NCBI GenBank assembly: GCA_031213475.1
Contig: JARUPZ010000013.1
Span: forward strand, 5,126,739-5,190,738
Length of the DNA stretch: 64,000 bases
Origin: Nereocystis luetkeana
Taxonomy: Eukaryota; Sar; Phaeophyceae; Laminariales; Laminariaceae
Direction of reading: 5' to 3'
The notes beneath the pieces are model-generated. The model did no database searches. It had not been told where the DNA came from and saw only the letters and a list, made by a program, of their open reading frames with translations. Both the position numbers and the translations under genes were made by a program. Below are positions 1 through 13,330 of the stretch, piece by piece (positions within the stretch are counted from its first letter, which is position 1; every line of letters begins with the position of its first letter).

Positions 1-289
1 AACAACAATAACAACAGCGACCACACCACCATCAGCATCAAAATCAACAACAGCCATGACAAGCAACCTGTTATCTGTAGAAACATCGACAGGAGCAGCA
101 CTACCGTAGGCACTCGCTCACCTGGGTGATAGGTGAAGTTCATGAGCGACAGGTGGGGGTGATCGTCGCAAAAGGTGGACAGGAAGCAAAGCCGAGACGC
201 TTGCAGCAGCCTCACCACCTATTTTCACCCCCGCCGTTGAGTGCAAAAAACAAGACCGAGGCAAGGGAGCAAAGCATGGGGATTAAAAA

Positions 290-620
290 AGTTGAAAATA
301 TCGAGCAATAACGAAACAGTGATACCAACAATACGAACCGAGAACATGGACAAACGTACGGAACGAAAAGATCGAATAAATTGATCGAACAATCAACGTG
401 AATCGCAAACAAGACATAATAACAATCAACCAAACACGTGGAACAAGTTGGAACAACAAAATGGAACCACCGTATGGAACACGAACATGGAAAACAAAAA
501 GAAAAATCGTGGGTAAAAGCCGTGGAACAAAAATAATCGAAACAAAAATACGGAACAAGCGCATGGAAACGAACTAAGGAACACAGACATGGAAAACAAC
601 GAAACATGGAACATATGGGA
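290..620. repeat. Degenerate ATGGAACA-type tandem region
   Basis: Repeated short words such as ACATGGAA, GTGGAACAA and CGTATGGAACAC at 10-30-bp spacing. 1-290 and 620-1,010 hold nothing recognisable; 1,013-1,075 has a 13-bp GCCGACACCAAGC tandem. Confidence 0.5.
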
Positions 621-1056
621 TGAAGGAAGGGAGAAAGAAGATCGTCAGGGGTGTAGAGAGGACGTTGGAGTCAGAGGGCAGAGCTAAAAACAGCAACTTC
701 AGTGAAAAATGACACATTTCACGAGCACACGTGCTAGCAAATCACACCTCAGGTTGAAAAAGAATATCTACCATATTGCTCGCTTAATGCAAGCAGCCTT
801 GCCACTGCCATACCTTCGCCAGTCCTACACGGTCCGGGGGACGAAAGACTACTGGAACTTGTGAGAAAATGTTGCGAACTTTTGTTAGTACTTCGATTTG
901 CGCATTTCGTGGTGAACGCCAAAAGGTACAACCATGTCCCTGCCCCCTTTACGACTCCCTCGGGCAAAGTAAGACTACCCCCACCGTCGCGGCCAGGTTA
1001 CAATATAAATGCCGACACCAAGCGCCGACACCAAGCGTCGATACCAAACACCGACA

Positions 1057-1383
1057 TCAAGCACGGTGTATATGTTGCTGCCCCCCGACACTCACGTCTG
1101 CGGGCAGGGGAGGCGTCAGGTCGGCCTCGTCCCACGTACTCATCGATAGTCGCCTACGACTCCCTTCTGGCGCTGACGGTGCCACGGGTGCTGGCGAAAG
1201 CGCCACCGCGGCCGACGCTACGGCAGCCGCCATTGCCGCGGCCGTAGTCGTCTCCGCTGCTGCGTCTGCCGCTGCCGTTATTGGCGCGTTCCCGTTCACC
1301 TCCTCCCAGGCCTCCTCGTCAGGTTTTTCCGCCGACGCCACTACACCCCCCGAATCAGCACGTTCGCGCAGAAACCCGCTAAC
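1057..1383 (-). CDS. Putative Ala-rich acidic exon
   Basis: A minus-strand frame after an acceptor-like cttctcag reads VSGFLRERADSGGVVASAEK, then an alanine-rich stretch and SRRRLSMSTWDEADLTPPL. Its composition is that of a low-complexity cytoplasmic tail. Its position suggests it could continue the gene of the two preceding entries, but no junction can be proven. No family is recognised. Confidence 0.3.
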   Translation of the reverse strand, partial: VSGFLRERADSGGVVASAEKPDEEAWEEVNGNAPITAAADAAAETTTAAAMAAAVASAAVALSPAPVAPSAPEGSRRRLSMSTWDEADLTPPLPADVSVGGQQHIHRA

Positions 1384-1950
1384 CTGAGAAGTGACTGAGA
1401 TAAATGATGCAGAAAAACACGATGAAGGAGGCATGTTTGGTTACTTACCTTGCAACACGGGTGATGAGATAACACACTCATGAGGACTATTTCTTTCCAA
1501 CCATGGAGGGCATTCACACCGAAAGCGGCCTTGGAAAAATCTCATCGACGACCTTCCTTGACCTAGCCGCGTTGCTGGGCGTTGACGCTCTCTCCGGTAT
1601 CGAGGAAACCAGGCTTGAAGTGCGTCCGGGGGGGTGTGCTATATTATCACCCTAGTGGAATGACGTGTTACACGGTAGGGGGAGAATTAGTCTTTCCTCG
1701 GCGGCAAAACCGTGTACGAGCCGTGCTCGCCCGCACTCGAGCACAAGCGCGCGAGCAGTGTCACATCCTTTTAATGTTCAGGGACGTTTCTGCTTTTCCC
1801 AGTTCAGGAAATGCGACCCAGTCTCCTGACCCGCTGCTAAAGCACGATGACGCCCCAAAAAACACTGCAGAAAACGGCATTAACACCAATGAAACAAGCC
1901 GCCTGACTTACAGGGGCAAACAAGATAAACCAAACCGAGATCAAGCAAAC

Positions 1951-2134
1951 CTGGTTCTCCTTTCCCTCGCCCCCACGTCCACAGAACGGCTACCCCGACA
2001 ACTGCAGCGCTGAACCCGGCCGCCAGCCCAGCCACCGCCGCGGCCAAGATGACGACACTGGGACCAATTGAAGGATGTGCTACTGCCGCCGCTGCTGCCG
2101 CTGCCGCGGCTCCTGAGCCCGATCTGCACGCCAT
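1951..2134 (-). CDS. Putative membrane-spanning Ala-rich exon
   Basis: A minus-strand frame reads HPSIGPSVVILAAAVAGLAA, then GFSAAVVGVAVLWTWGRGK: a hydrophobic segment long enough for one membrane helix, followed by basic residues, the pattern of a single-pass receptor stop-transfer sequence. It could belong with the kelch-like exon at 2,537. The frame is blocked upstream by a stop near 2,160 inside a CAG-rich stretch, so an intron or frameshift must intervene. A possible donor lies at 1,950 (CCAG|gtttgc). GC-rich triplet repeats can give hydrophobic frames by chance, so this stays tentative. Confidence 0.3.
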
Positions 2135-2536
2135 TTGCTGCTGCTGTTGCTGCTGCTGTCACTGCTGCTAGTGCTGCTGTCTTTGTCGCTGCCGTTGGTG
2201 CTGTTGCCGATGATGCTGCTCCCGCCCACGCTGAAGCCGCCGATCCCTCTACCCACCTCACCACAGAGGTATCTTGGGGATAAAAACAGGAGGGAGAGAG
2301 AGAGGGAGGAAGGGAGGGAGGAGGGAGGAAGGAAATCAGGAAGGGAGGGGAGCGGGCAGGGAAGGGAAGGGAACGAGGGGAAAAGAGGGGCGAGGAGGGG
2401 GAAGGAGGGGAAATGAAACAAGGAAAGACGGAGACCCGTTGGGACGCCTTAGTGTCGTGAGCACGTGCGCAGAATGTCGCCCCGCAGCCCCTATCGTAAG
2501 GGCGAGCTGTTACTACTTCAAAATGTCCAGATCTAC

Positions 2537-2633
2537 TTCCAAGCAGCTCGTTCGCCAAAGCGTGGCTGCGGGTAGTCGTAAAGGGGCTGCCAGGTAAAGG
2601 TGACGGGGTCGAAGGCATCAAAAGGTGCACATC
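2537..2633 (-). CDS. Putative exon with a kelch-like motif
   Basis: Read on the minus strand, a frame gives APFDAFDPVTFTWQPL followed by YPQPRFGERAAW, which resembles one kelch beta-propeller blade (FDP-x-T-x-x-W-x-x-L ... P-x-x-R-x-G-x-x-A). It is bounded by gggcag (acceptor-like) and gtagat (donor-like), giving a 97-nt exon. Kelch blades come in sets of four to seven; I could not find others, so the gene is partial, decayed, or its remaining exons are unrecognised. The upstream side is a long pyrimidine stretch, typical of a 3' splice site here. Confidence 0.4.
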
Positions 2634-2639
2634 CTGCCC

Positions 2640-5215
2640 GCATGCGCTTGGATTTAGTTGCTGGGAGGGGTTCGGGGGCGGTAGAGGGAAAGGGAAAGGG
2701 AGGTAGGGAGAAAAAAATCCGCTTCAACGGCGTCTGTCGTCGGGGGATCACCTGCGTCGGCTATTGGTGTCATCGTCAAGCTGCCGGCATTCTCGACTGT
2801 TTTCGTTCGTCGCTTCAACATGTATCATAGGCGGTACTATAAATACGCGCCACTATTTCGTGACAAAAAAATAACAGATCCTGGGTCTTAAAGCATAGCT
2901 CCGCTCCGCCCTCCACGCGAGGGTGCACATCTTGGCGTTCGCATGCAAAGCTAGAGCCTTCAGCTCGACATAAAAACAACAACAGGCAGAAGCAGGCGAC
3001 ATCAAGTAGTTCATTTCTGACCGGTCCTGTTATGGGCTACGTTGGCCTGCCTCGCCGATTACAACAACGATGCCGCCACCGTGCGACTGACTGGCTGAAT
3101 ACAAAAAACTCAACAATATACCAAGCAGTAAAATATACTACACAACAAAACAGAACGAAACCAGAAAATGGCAAGAAAAAGCCAAAGCAAAACAAACAAA
3201 ACAAACGAACCACCGAACGCACGAACAAACAAACGAACACTACCAAACGAACAAGCTAACAATCAAGCAAACACACACATACAGACAGACAAGGGCGGAA
3301 ATTGAAGGGGGCGACGGTCTACCGCGCCCCCATCTCCATGAAATACATACAGCAGTTGTAGACTATATACGAGCTGTGAATGTCGCTGCCAAGGCTACTG
3401 CTATTAGGGTCGATGCGGGGTTGGGGGGGAGGGGAGATCCGACAGCCAGCCGAGACAAAGGCGTGTCGGTCGACGCCATATTCAAAGGGCAGATCGCGAT
3501 GGCGTAGCTTGGACTGGCAAGCACAGTCAGTCCCCGTGATGCATGTAACCAATCCAACCACCGTGAACCCAAAACACCATTTTAAGCACTGGTGTTTCTC
3601 CTGTGAAGCGCGGTTGCCGTTCTAGAGGGCGTAAAACAGCAGCTCAGGTATTTCCATTTTCTGAAAAGTATATCAGCGCGCCCTCTTTTTTTTTTGCGGA
3701 TATCTCGGCGCATCATTCCAAACAGTACGCGAAACCACTCCAGAACTACGAGCACTATTCCAGGTTGTGCTCAATGTATTGCTCTTACGTGGGGCAGGGC
3801 GAGTCTCGCACGAATTTCGGATAAATAATGGTTTTCATATTATTCGTGCGATAATTCGAGGCAATAGATATGTATATACACCTCAATTTCTGAACTGTTT
3901 TCGCGTACTGTGATGAGCCGCCAGCATGCTCTTCAGGTGATCTGCCATCACCCATTTGTACGGGACTATACGTTAAAGCTGTTCCAAGATGCAAGGGGAG
4001 AACGAAGGTTAGGCACAAGGACCTGTGACCTCGGCTCGACCAGAAGATGGCCGTTAAGCGCAAAGCAGCTGCTGTGGCTTTATTTAGCTGGAGCACCAGA
4101 AAGAGTAAGCAATCACACAACAGCATGAACAACAGCAACAAACGTATACATAGGACCTCTGCTGTGCGTACGACTCCCCCTATATTACGGATTGGTCGGC
4201 GCAAAAGCTCTGTCAAGGATGCGGGTCTTAGAGTTCGAGGCTGGCCTTTCGGCCGCCCGGAGGTTTTCCGGGAAAAACGCCATCAAAACACACGACGGAT
4301 CCGCGTAACTGCTCCTGCCGCCCTCGAGCCCCCCAAAAGGTTCGGGCGAGGGTCAGGGTTGGGGTTGAGGTGAAGGATAGGGTTGGGGTTAGGGTTAGGG
4401 TTCGGTCTGGGGTCGGGTTGGTCTGAGCCGACGTGCAAGGCTGAAATCGACAATACACGTCCTGCACCTTTACGTTCGTGTGCCGACCAGTTCTGCGCGA
4501 AGCGAAAATCTTGCGAGCTCGACCAATGCAACTGATTTTTTATCTCTGCTGTAAGCACAACGAAAAGTATATACCAGGAAATATTCTTGCAGTGTGCATG
4601 GGACTTTAGTTATGGCACAGGCTGGTGATCACTGTTCAACGGTTGAGTGGCTTTATGCCATCAACATAAAATCGCGATATCTGCATGTTGGTGCGCGTAA
4701 ACCAAAACGTGTTTTTGTTTCGGGTAGGTGCTCAACCCTGCAAACTGCGTGATACGCCCGTCGTATTGCACGCGCTGGTAAATTACATTCTCAAGAAAGA
4801 CACAGGCAACTGACAAGTCTTTATCGGACAAATCACATTTAGATGACACGATAAAATCGTGAAATGATCGCGACATCTATCGGGGGCGAAAAAAAAGCGA
4901 ACAACATACTGCAGATGACAAATGGGTTTCAGCCAAAAATCATGTGTGATTCCTGGTCCTCTACGGGCCAAAATCAGATACCCACCAAACACAAGTAAAA
5001 AAAACACGTCAGGAGCCCAGCCATTGGCCAGCCTCAAATCGTACCTGCTTTAGGCTTGAAACAGGCCAGTTACACCTGCACTTGTCTATTTTGTCTATTA
5101 ATAAGCTTTCAACTGTTTCTAACTGATTTTCAGCCAATCGGAGAGGCTATCTGTACACTGTTTCTTCTCTGCGGACGCGGTTTCCGGTCGCTCGGTTGCA
5201 ACTCTTATGCATTCC
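2640..5215. other. No gene recognised
   Basis: CAAA/CGAA-rich stretch at 3,105-3,260, a fragment of the 23.8-kb element near 4,020, and the telomere-like run. 4,655-4,890 resembles 7,250-7,520 (ACGATAAAATCGTGA...TCGCGACAT), a further diverged dispersed repeat. Confidence 0.5.
4340..4430. repeat. Telomere-like GGGTTA run
   Basis: GGGTTGGGGTTAGGGTTAGG with degenerate flanks. Shorter similar runs are at 8,130-8,215 and 46,999-47,045. Internal and degenerate, so not a chromosome end. Confidence 0.6.
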
Positions 5216-5218
5216 AAA

Positions 5219-5430
5219 AGCTGAAAAGAAACAGCTGTGAGATCGAGGGTTTTCGATCGAAACACATTTTTGCAAGCTGTGTGTGATACTTAGATCGTGC
5301 GGTTTATAGTGGTCTCGTGCAGGAAGTACCGCCTGTATGCGAGGAAAACAAGCTCTGAAGCTGCAGAGTTCAGGGAGTTGATATGTTTATATTTGGGGGC
5401 AAACAAAAAAAAATTCGAGGGTGCACGTAG
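5219..5430 (+). repeat. About 210-bp direct repeat, copy 1
   Basis: ACAGCTGTGAGATCGAGGGT...GAAGCTGCAGAGTTCA...GGTGCACG recurs in the same order at 5,905-6,110, diverged by perhaps a fifth. A third, reversed fragment is near 40,160-40,235. Confidence 0.75.
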
Positions 5431-5896
5431 CTTGTTACGTTTCCCTAAAATCTTCCAATCGCCCCCTTAGACACCCTTAAATATAAAGTCATAATTGCAA
5501 CGTGTTCATGTACCTCAGCGAGTCAACCGGTCCTAACTTCATTGGAACTATTTTTCACTCATCCCATTATTAATAGATATTTTTATGCTAAAGTGATACT
5601 TGTAAAATCTTCCGGTTCTCCCACTGAATACCGCAAGGTAAAACATACGGTATGAAACATCCAAATCACCAAAAATCAAACGGTCTTCTTAAGTACCATT
5701 ATCGACAGATATTCCTGATGATTCCGACAATTGCGAAGGGTATAGTGAAGTCACGCCCGGATGGGTCAAAACGCCGAGGATTTTGACGTGTTCGAACGGG
5801 CCTCCTACCGTAAGCCGTTATCCACCATCTAAATTGATTGGGTCAATTAGGCTACCACGTTGGCCGTCTCTGAGCGCTTCATATATATATACAAAT

Positions 5897-6112
5897 AAAA
5901 AACGACAGCTGTGAGATCGAGGATTTTCGTCGAAACTCATCTTAGCAAGCTACGTGTGATACTTCGATCGCGCGTACAGTACGGGTTTTATGTGGTCTGA
6001 TAGAGGAAGTACGCTCCTTATGTGAGGAAGTCAATCTCTGAAGCTGCAGAATTCAAGGAGTGAGTGTGTCTATAATTGAGAAATAAAAAATACAGAAATT
6101 GGGGTTGCACGT
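5897..6112 (+). repeat. About 210-bp direct repeat, copy 2
   Basis: Partner of the repeat at 5,219. About 470 bp of unremarkable AT-rich DNA separates the two. Confidence 0.75.
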
Positions 6113-7021
6113 TCGAGTAACCCGCCACGAGTCGGCAATTGTTTCCGGTGTGTATTCCATTCCTAGTATTACTGTTATATACATACCTGGTACGAAGTAT
6201 GTATATGAATGGATACCATCACCATCACTGCTTCTACTGAGAAGCAGTAAATAAGAGGGACATGTGTCAAAAAATTACAGAGAATAAAAGTATCCGGGGC
6301 ATGCGAGAACCATCTTCCACTGACGAGGCAGGTGGAGACATGTAATTATTATCAAGCAATTTGCGAATTTGAATTAATGTGCATTAACTTTTCTGCAAAA
6401 AGCGAACACGACATGTATAAACCATGTACGTACCGGGTATGTAATAAGCATAGGCATACCAGGTACATGTGTACGATTATTTCAGTCTTTCTTGGTTGGG
6501 GTGCACGATGTGCTTCAGTTGTTATGATGAGCCCTCCGTTGTTGCTTTCTATTGCAGCACCGTGGGCACAGACGACAGGTCGCCTGCCCCCCCCCGCGTC
6601 CAGGTGGTCTCAGGTTCAGTACGTACGGCAACATAACTTCGTACCCAGCAGGCGGTTACGCGAGGATGGTCGAACGGCTTCAAAGTTGGCAACTGGGGCT
6701 GTGCGCCAGATTAAATACTCTTGGCGCGCCCGCCGTGGCGAAACGAACGAAGCCTGGTGACCTTCTGCAGGTCCAACTAGAGCCCGTGGTACCTATATAC
6801 CTTAAATAGTACGAAACAGGTCAGGTTGTGGAGGTCACACGCTCAATATTCAGGCCGAAAAAAGAAAAAAAGTTTTGTGATTTCGCATGGTCAAAAACAC
6901 CGCGAGTGGCGTATGTTTTTACTTGGTTCCAGCACCAAGTGTTTTCGGCTCAAAATGGACAGATGTACCTGTTTTTGACTTCTGTCCATCACAAAATATA
7001 CAGGGAAAGATATCAAGGGCT

Positions 7022-7115
7022 TAACCCTTTTAGGACACCAGCCCCGTTTTGGGGACAAGTCGCTTGGAATTAGACTGGTTTGTCCCCAAATCGGGACTGC
7101 GGTACTAAAGGGGTC
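7022..7115. mobile_element. Family B hairpin element, copy 1
   Basis: About 94-bp palindrome: AACCCTTTTAGGACACCAGC, then CCCGTTTTGGGGACAAG, a short centre, and the complement. No coding capacity. Confidence 0.8.
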
Positions 7116-9572
7116 AAGCTTGTTTGAAATAATCGATTTTGTCAAGAGGGGAATACGATATCGGCCGAACGTGTTGTGCATGCTATAGGAGTACACGTAT
7201 TGTTCTCGAGGAGGATACGGGCCGGACGTCGGTGTTTAACAAGCAAGTCGTTTTGAGACAACGCGATGAAAAATCGTGATATACTAATCGCGACACCTGC
7301 TGTTGACGTCAATAGCAAGCACTTTTCGGCGGCAAACGACGACCTTGTAAGCTGCGTGATGCGTCGGTGGCACGCTGTACCAGAAACAGCATACTTTTAC
7401 AGGGCTGACTACAGGCAGGCGATCGATGTTTTACCGGCAAGTCGTTTTTAGATACAACGACAAAATCGTGACGTACTCACGACATATACTAGAGACGGAA
7501 GTCAGAACGGATTTTCGCGTAAATGTATGATAAACTTTGCCAAAAATGCGCGATGTGTCGGATACACGTGTTGTACATACGAGTACTGGTCTTAAGGGGG
7601 GTGTAGTTATGCAGGATGAAGATCGGTATTTTCCCGGCAGGTCGACTTATGAAATCACGATAAAACCGCGACGAAAAACACGCTACCTGCTGGTGACTCG
7701 ATGCTACCTGGTCGGTACTACAGTGCTACCAGGGGGTCAACAAGACGCATACGGCGTGCAATCCGCCAAAGATGCAAGTTCGCACACTTCAGAAGAGATT
7801 GGATTGAAATATTTTCTGCACAGCAGTACCGGGTGGCATGCACGATGTACTTTACCCAGGCAGAAGACACGTAACATTATGAAGGGAAATGGCGTTCCTG
7901 GCCAGCTCTTTGATTGTCCCACGCTCCGTCGAGCCTATGGTTGGGTCGCGCATTCCGTCCAAGCCATGGTTTGTTCCCACGTTTTGTCTACCTTATGGCT
8001 GAATGAACGGGTCTAGGCATGCACCTGTCTTTCGTCAGTAGACCTCAACACTTGTTCGGCAGTATGATTGACGCACACTCTACGTACGAGACGAAGAGAG
8101 CTAGTCCCTGAACATGGGGTGATAGGGTCAAGGGTTGGGGTTAGGCCTTCAAGAGGACTACGAGTAGCCCGAAACAATGGTTGATGGGACTGGGGCTAGG
8201 GTTAGGGGTTAGCTAAATTCGTATCGTGTACAGTAGTGTCTGTCAATCTTCTTTTTTCTCGAATGCGTGGCAAGCTACCCTCATATTTTCCGGCTCAGGT
8301 TGGCGACCAAACCACCTGGCAGAAATGTCGTAGAAAGTATCAGACAAACAAAAATAAAAAACGAGGGATAGTAAGTGAAAGGGAAGTGTTCACTTGATTT
8401 GCTCGATTTGCTTGGGCTTCCTCCCTTCTGCATACTGCTGTTGCACTCAGGTAAATACTCCCAATTAACACGATGGCATGGTATGGTTGGGACAAGCGCT
8501 ACACATTTGTCAGGTGGCAAACGGAATAAGTACTACCAGAATGCTCCGTAGCTGTTTTTACGAGTCAACGACGATGTATTTATGCTGCACTTGATCGGAA
8601 GGCAAAAAATGGTCAAAAAATAATACTACTGATATTAACAGTAGAATCATCGGAACCAAACCTGGCATAATATCACGCAAGGACCTTTCTTGAGGACCAG
8701 GAGAGCGACGACCGACACAAATATAGTTGCGGCCGCGTTGCCACTCTACAAAGTGCATCAGCACCTAGCAGGATGACTTTTGAGGCCCAGGCACACAACG
8801 ACCAACACCATGACAATTACAGCGGTGTTTTTTATCTACAAATTGCACGAGCACCCAGCGGCATCAGTAGTAGCGTGCTGCGCGCAGCGTAGTTCGATAC
8901 CAAGCTTATCGTCCCTCAATAAAAACCCGGAACAATGCTGTAATCATCACTTTTGTCGTCACGTATGCCCATTATAGTCACACAAAGGTTGTAAATATGC
9001 GCAGTCAATATAAAAAACCGATACAACGCGATTTTCAGGGCTTGTCGCTGGTGTGCCCCACGGCCCCATGCATTTAATTTCGGACCACCACTATTGCCAT
9101 TCCTCCAAGCAGTGGCCGACGCTAAACTTTCCATTGCTTGTCGCTAATTTTTCCCTCTCAAGTTTCCAACGCCTTGGCGAACAAAATCCCAAAGGGACCT
9201 CGACTAGGGCATCACGCTATCACACGGGTGATAAGTCAACACATCTCCTCGGACGAATCTAAAAGACGTTTCTTTGGAACAACAGGTAGAGTGTAAACGC
9301 CGAGGGATGCGTCTACGGAAATATCTCGATCCGACGAGCTATTTCCGAGGTCAACGCCAACATTTTCGATGTGTGTGCCCCCCCCCCTACATTGGGGAGA
9401 AAATCGGCCCTGAAATCGTCCCGCCGACTGTTTTATCTTGCGTTTTACAGGGTACGTAAGGCAGTCAGGGTACCCTACCACCCATTCGGCACTATGGTCG
9501 AGATTCACCACGTGTATGAGACGAAACATTTATGTATAGGCATCAAACTGGCGTTTTTCCCCCGGAGTACCT

Positions 9573-9667
9573 CAACCACTTTAGAACCGCAGTCCCGTTT
9601 TGGGGACAAACCACTCAAATTCTAAGTAAGTTGTCCCCAAAACGGGACTGCGGTCCTAAAAGGGTTG
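9573..9667. mobile_element. Family B hairpin element, copy 2
   Basis: Long palindrome with arms TTTAGAACCGCAGTCCCGTT and TTGGGGACAAACCACT; the right arm ends CCTAAAAGGGTTGA. Confidence 0.85.
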
Positions 9668-12159
9668 ACGTTTCTCCTCCGGCACGCAGGAGGCCCTCGT
9701 GTACACGCGGCTCAAGCTTGGACCCCGGCCGAGGTCCACGGCGCGGGCTCTGGGTGTTCAAAGTCGCGAAAAACAGCAAGAACTACGGGATCTGTTTCCG
9801 CCGAGCCAGAGCCTGCCGGACAACGCAAACCCCACAATCTGATATTTTGAGATATTAGCTCTGATGCTGTATCTCGCCGTTCTTCCAGCTCTCAAGTACA
9901 ACACCAGTCCCACCTCAGGCTCTTCCCTTCATGAGGGCGACGGGCCGTACTTCTTGCGTGTGTGCGTGTGTACGCGATCATTCCTGTCTTCCCGGAAAAT
10001 CGAAACGAACACATACCGGTACTTTTTACAAGCATGCTAATTGCGGGGGCAAGACGGTATTCAACAACAACACTTCCTCGGGAATAAAAAGGAAAAGCGC
10101 AGCCACGGGATACGCACATCCTACAACGATAGCACCGGTACAACATCGGCACAGCAGCAGCAGCAGTCCAATAGCAGTGGCACACCGGCTGCCGCGCTTC
10201 ATGCTCTGACCTTGGTGACAGTCACGGTGCTGTCGTGGTTGTGTGTGTGTGCAGTGTTCACCACCAGGATAAGACCGCAAACTCGTCACCACAGCAGCAG
10301 TACATTTTCACGTCCAGTTTATTTAGATCAACCACCCATCATCGAACCTATCCTGTCCTATACATATATAGGAACGGCCCCCTTTTCAACTTGGGACACC
10401 ATCGGGATTTCAAGTCAGCCACATCCCGAAGGGGAGCCTTGTAACTGCGTACCAGGTGTTGAATAACTCCACAACTCTAATCCAATCAACCAGTGCACGG
10501 AGTTAATCATAAACTTCGTCGTGTACACAGCGTGAACACAATCAACCAATGTATGGGGTTGGTTCGTCTCGTCGTCTCGCACCCAGCAGTGCGCGTTGTA
10601 ACCATAGCGTCGAAGAAGTGTTCAACTCTTACGCAACACAGAAAAACAAAGGGGTTAAGATCGCCCGATGGTTTCAAGTTTTGCACCGCCCATGGCCGGA
10701 TGGCGAACACACGGGACAACACCAGCCATATCATCGGGTAAAAACGGGCGATGGTCGTCTTCTCACAATTGGTCATTCCCTTGAAATCCGGCCTGTGGTC
10801 ACAAAACCGGCTGTAACTAAAATGCGTATCAACGGGAGAAAACAAACAAGTACCTGGAACAATCAAGTGCGCAAGGCAGTACCAGTACGTGAGGGAAACG
10901 GTACTGATAAGCTGTGATATACCATCCCATATCACTTGCAACTCAATAACACCAGGAACATATCCATGGTAGTATATGTACTCCCGAAGAAAAAAGGAAA
11001 AGGAACAGGAAAAAATAAAACACGAAGAGCCTGAAAATAAAACAGAAAGAAAGAAAGGACAAAGAAAAAAAAGACAAAGAAAAAAGAGACAAAAAAAGAA
11101 AGAAAAAGGAAGCAAACATGCGCTTTAGGCGCAGGCCGAGTCCCGAGGACAAGGTTGCTGTTTGCTGGTACAACCCGTCCCTATGATATGTCCAGCTAAT
11201 GATGGACCAAGATAAGGGCGTCACACGAAGACCAGACGGCAGGCAAGAAGACAAGAAGAGGTGGACACAAAGAGCTGAAAATTACGACCTGGTAACTGGC
11301 ACCCTACAATACCCCTCCGTTGTCGCATTGTACCTGGCACTCCCAGGCGCGTCCTCGGTGCTCAGTCACGAAACAAGCGATAAGGAGACGGCCGAGGACC
11401 CTTTACGGTGATGGTGGTAGCCTTGGTGGCGGTGGTGGAGGTGGAGGTGGTGACGATTTGGTAGTGGTCGTGATGGTTGGTGGTGGATATTGTGTTGTGT
11501 GGGGGGTGTGTGGGAAAGTCGGAAAGTCGAGTTCCTACGATATACTTCCGACGGCCGTGGAAGATTCGCGACGGGCAGGAATAAAAATATGTCCGATGGC
11601 CGCGGAAGATTCGCGAGGGGCAGAAATAAAAGTCGGAGTGTCGGTTGGTGTTCCCGTTAGATAGTTACTGGCTTGGCGGCACGCTTCGTGTCCTACTCGT
11701 GTAACCCATACATGTGTTGCTAGTCAATAGAAAGACGCAAAAGCCAGCCCCTCCTATTCCATATTAAAACGCTTCTGGGCTCGACTGCTGTAATTAGTGA
11801 TGCGTCCGCGTACAAGCCGCCGTGCACTGTGTATATGCGTCAGCCTCAACTATACATTCTGCACCAGCAGCAGCAGCGGCTCCATGTTGGCTACTGACTG
11901 CTAAACATGTACCGGCATTGAATGAATCATGCTGCTATTAATAGTAAAATGTTATCAACATATTGCTATACCTGATATGATATTTGAACCGCTTTTGTTC
12001 TGTTTTCGTGTGTACTGTCGTTTTCTTAGTCCACTTGATTTAGAGTTCGATACGTTTTTGCAGTAAAACAGCAGTGACAGGAATATATACTACGACACGA
12101 AAAAAATATATCTACAATAAGACTACGAACGATGTGACAAATCATTGGATTGTAGTTAC

Positions 12160-13330
12160 TAGAGACTGGTATCACCTAAAACTCGGGGGGGGGTATATGA
12201 TATCTACATATACCCCCCGAAAAAACAAGACTAAGTCATAAAAAATTATATTTCTTAGTCACGTCCATATCACGGGTATTTTTCGATATATCGCTATGAG
12301 ATGTGATACGTATATGCAGGGTATATGACATATCATGTGATATATCGTGTGATATATCATATCTATATTGTGATATATCATATCACAATAATGTTATACA
12401 TCATATACCTTGTATATTGTGATATATCACTTAATATCTGCCATATATATCGTGCTTTCTTGAGCTATTACCACCTATATGTACGCCACCGCCGCTTCAC
12501 ATCGGTACTTGCTCGTGATTGGGGCCTGACATGTGCCACACTGATGGCAGAGCACTTGCTCGGTACTTGGCGATCTGTGTCCGCTACGTACGACCCGAAA
12601 TACAAAATGCATGGATTATGATTCAACCACCCCTTCTCCGCGAGGTTATATTCCTTGTAGGATGTGTGCTGTAATGCAGACACATGTTAGTTTGTGTATT
12701 GCGATGACCACAACATTGTGTACACTCACTGCCGGTAGTATTTGTACCAGGTACAAGGTAGGCACATATATATATCGATGTCGAAGGCGACTGCTTGCTG
12801 TAGCTGTGGCTCGCTTGTGGCCGCAGGCGATGGCGCGTTCGACTCGCTCATCGCGGATCAAAACCGCAAGACAGGAAGACGGCAGCGGACACAGACCCCT
12901 GCTGCGTCCCCCTTGTGTGTGCGTCACGCTTCGTATTCGTACTCGTACATACCAGTACGTACCAGGTATATACTGCACGTATGTTCCGCCCAAAATGTAC
13001 ACCCGAAAGATTCAAGACATATCGTCAAGACAGCAAAAGTCGACATATTATATGCCACATATCGGATAGCTAGATCACGTATTTCACCTCATATAGGCCG
13101 ATATATCATCTTACATCACCTTATATAGGCATATATATCGCTTCATAGCGGACGTTTATATCATACACCTGGTACCAAATATCATAACACCTTTTAGTCA
13201 TATCGTGCTGAAAACCCCTTTATATAGCGATGTAATACGATACCAGGTATGATATATTTCGCATGTTCCGGCGAAAAAAAATATGAATAAGTACTATGGA
13301 AATATCATATCGTATAGGTTTAATGTGAAG
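12160..13330. repeat. AT-rich region of GATATATC dyads
   Basis: Begins with a GGGGGGGTATATGATATCTA hairpin (12,185-12,222), then many TGATATATCA palindromes (12,290-12,440) and ACCTCATATAGGCCGATATATC-type tandem units (13,085-13,150). 12,480-13,020 is less biased. No gene seen. Confidence 0.65.

Larger units (their letters stand above)
6115..12160. other. No gene recognised
   Basis: Holds family B copies 1 and 2. The rest is anonymous, with an A/G-rich tract at 10,980-11,120 and a GGT cluster at 11,410-11,500. Open frames are short, unsupported by splice-site patterns, and of no known family. Confidence 0.5.

Noticed and set aside
4340-4430. Chromosome end (telomere)
   Set aside because: Only a few GGGTTA units, degenerate and with unique DNA on both sides.
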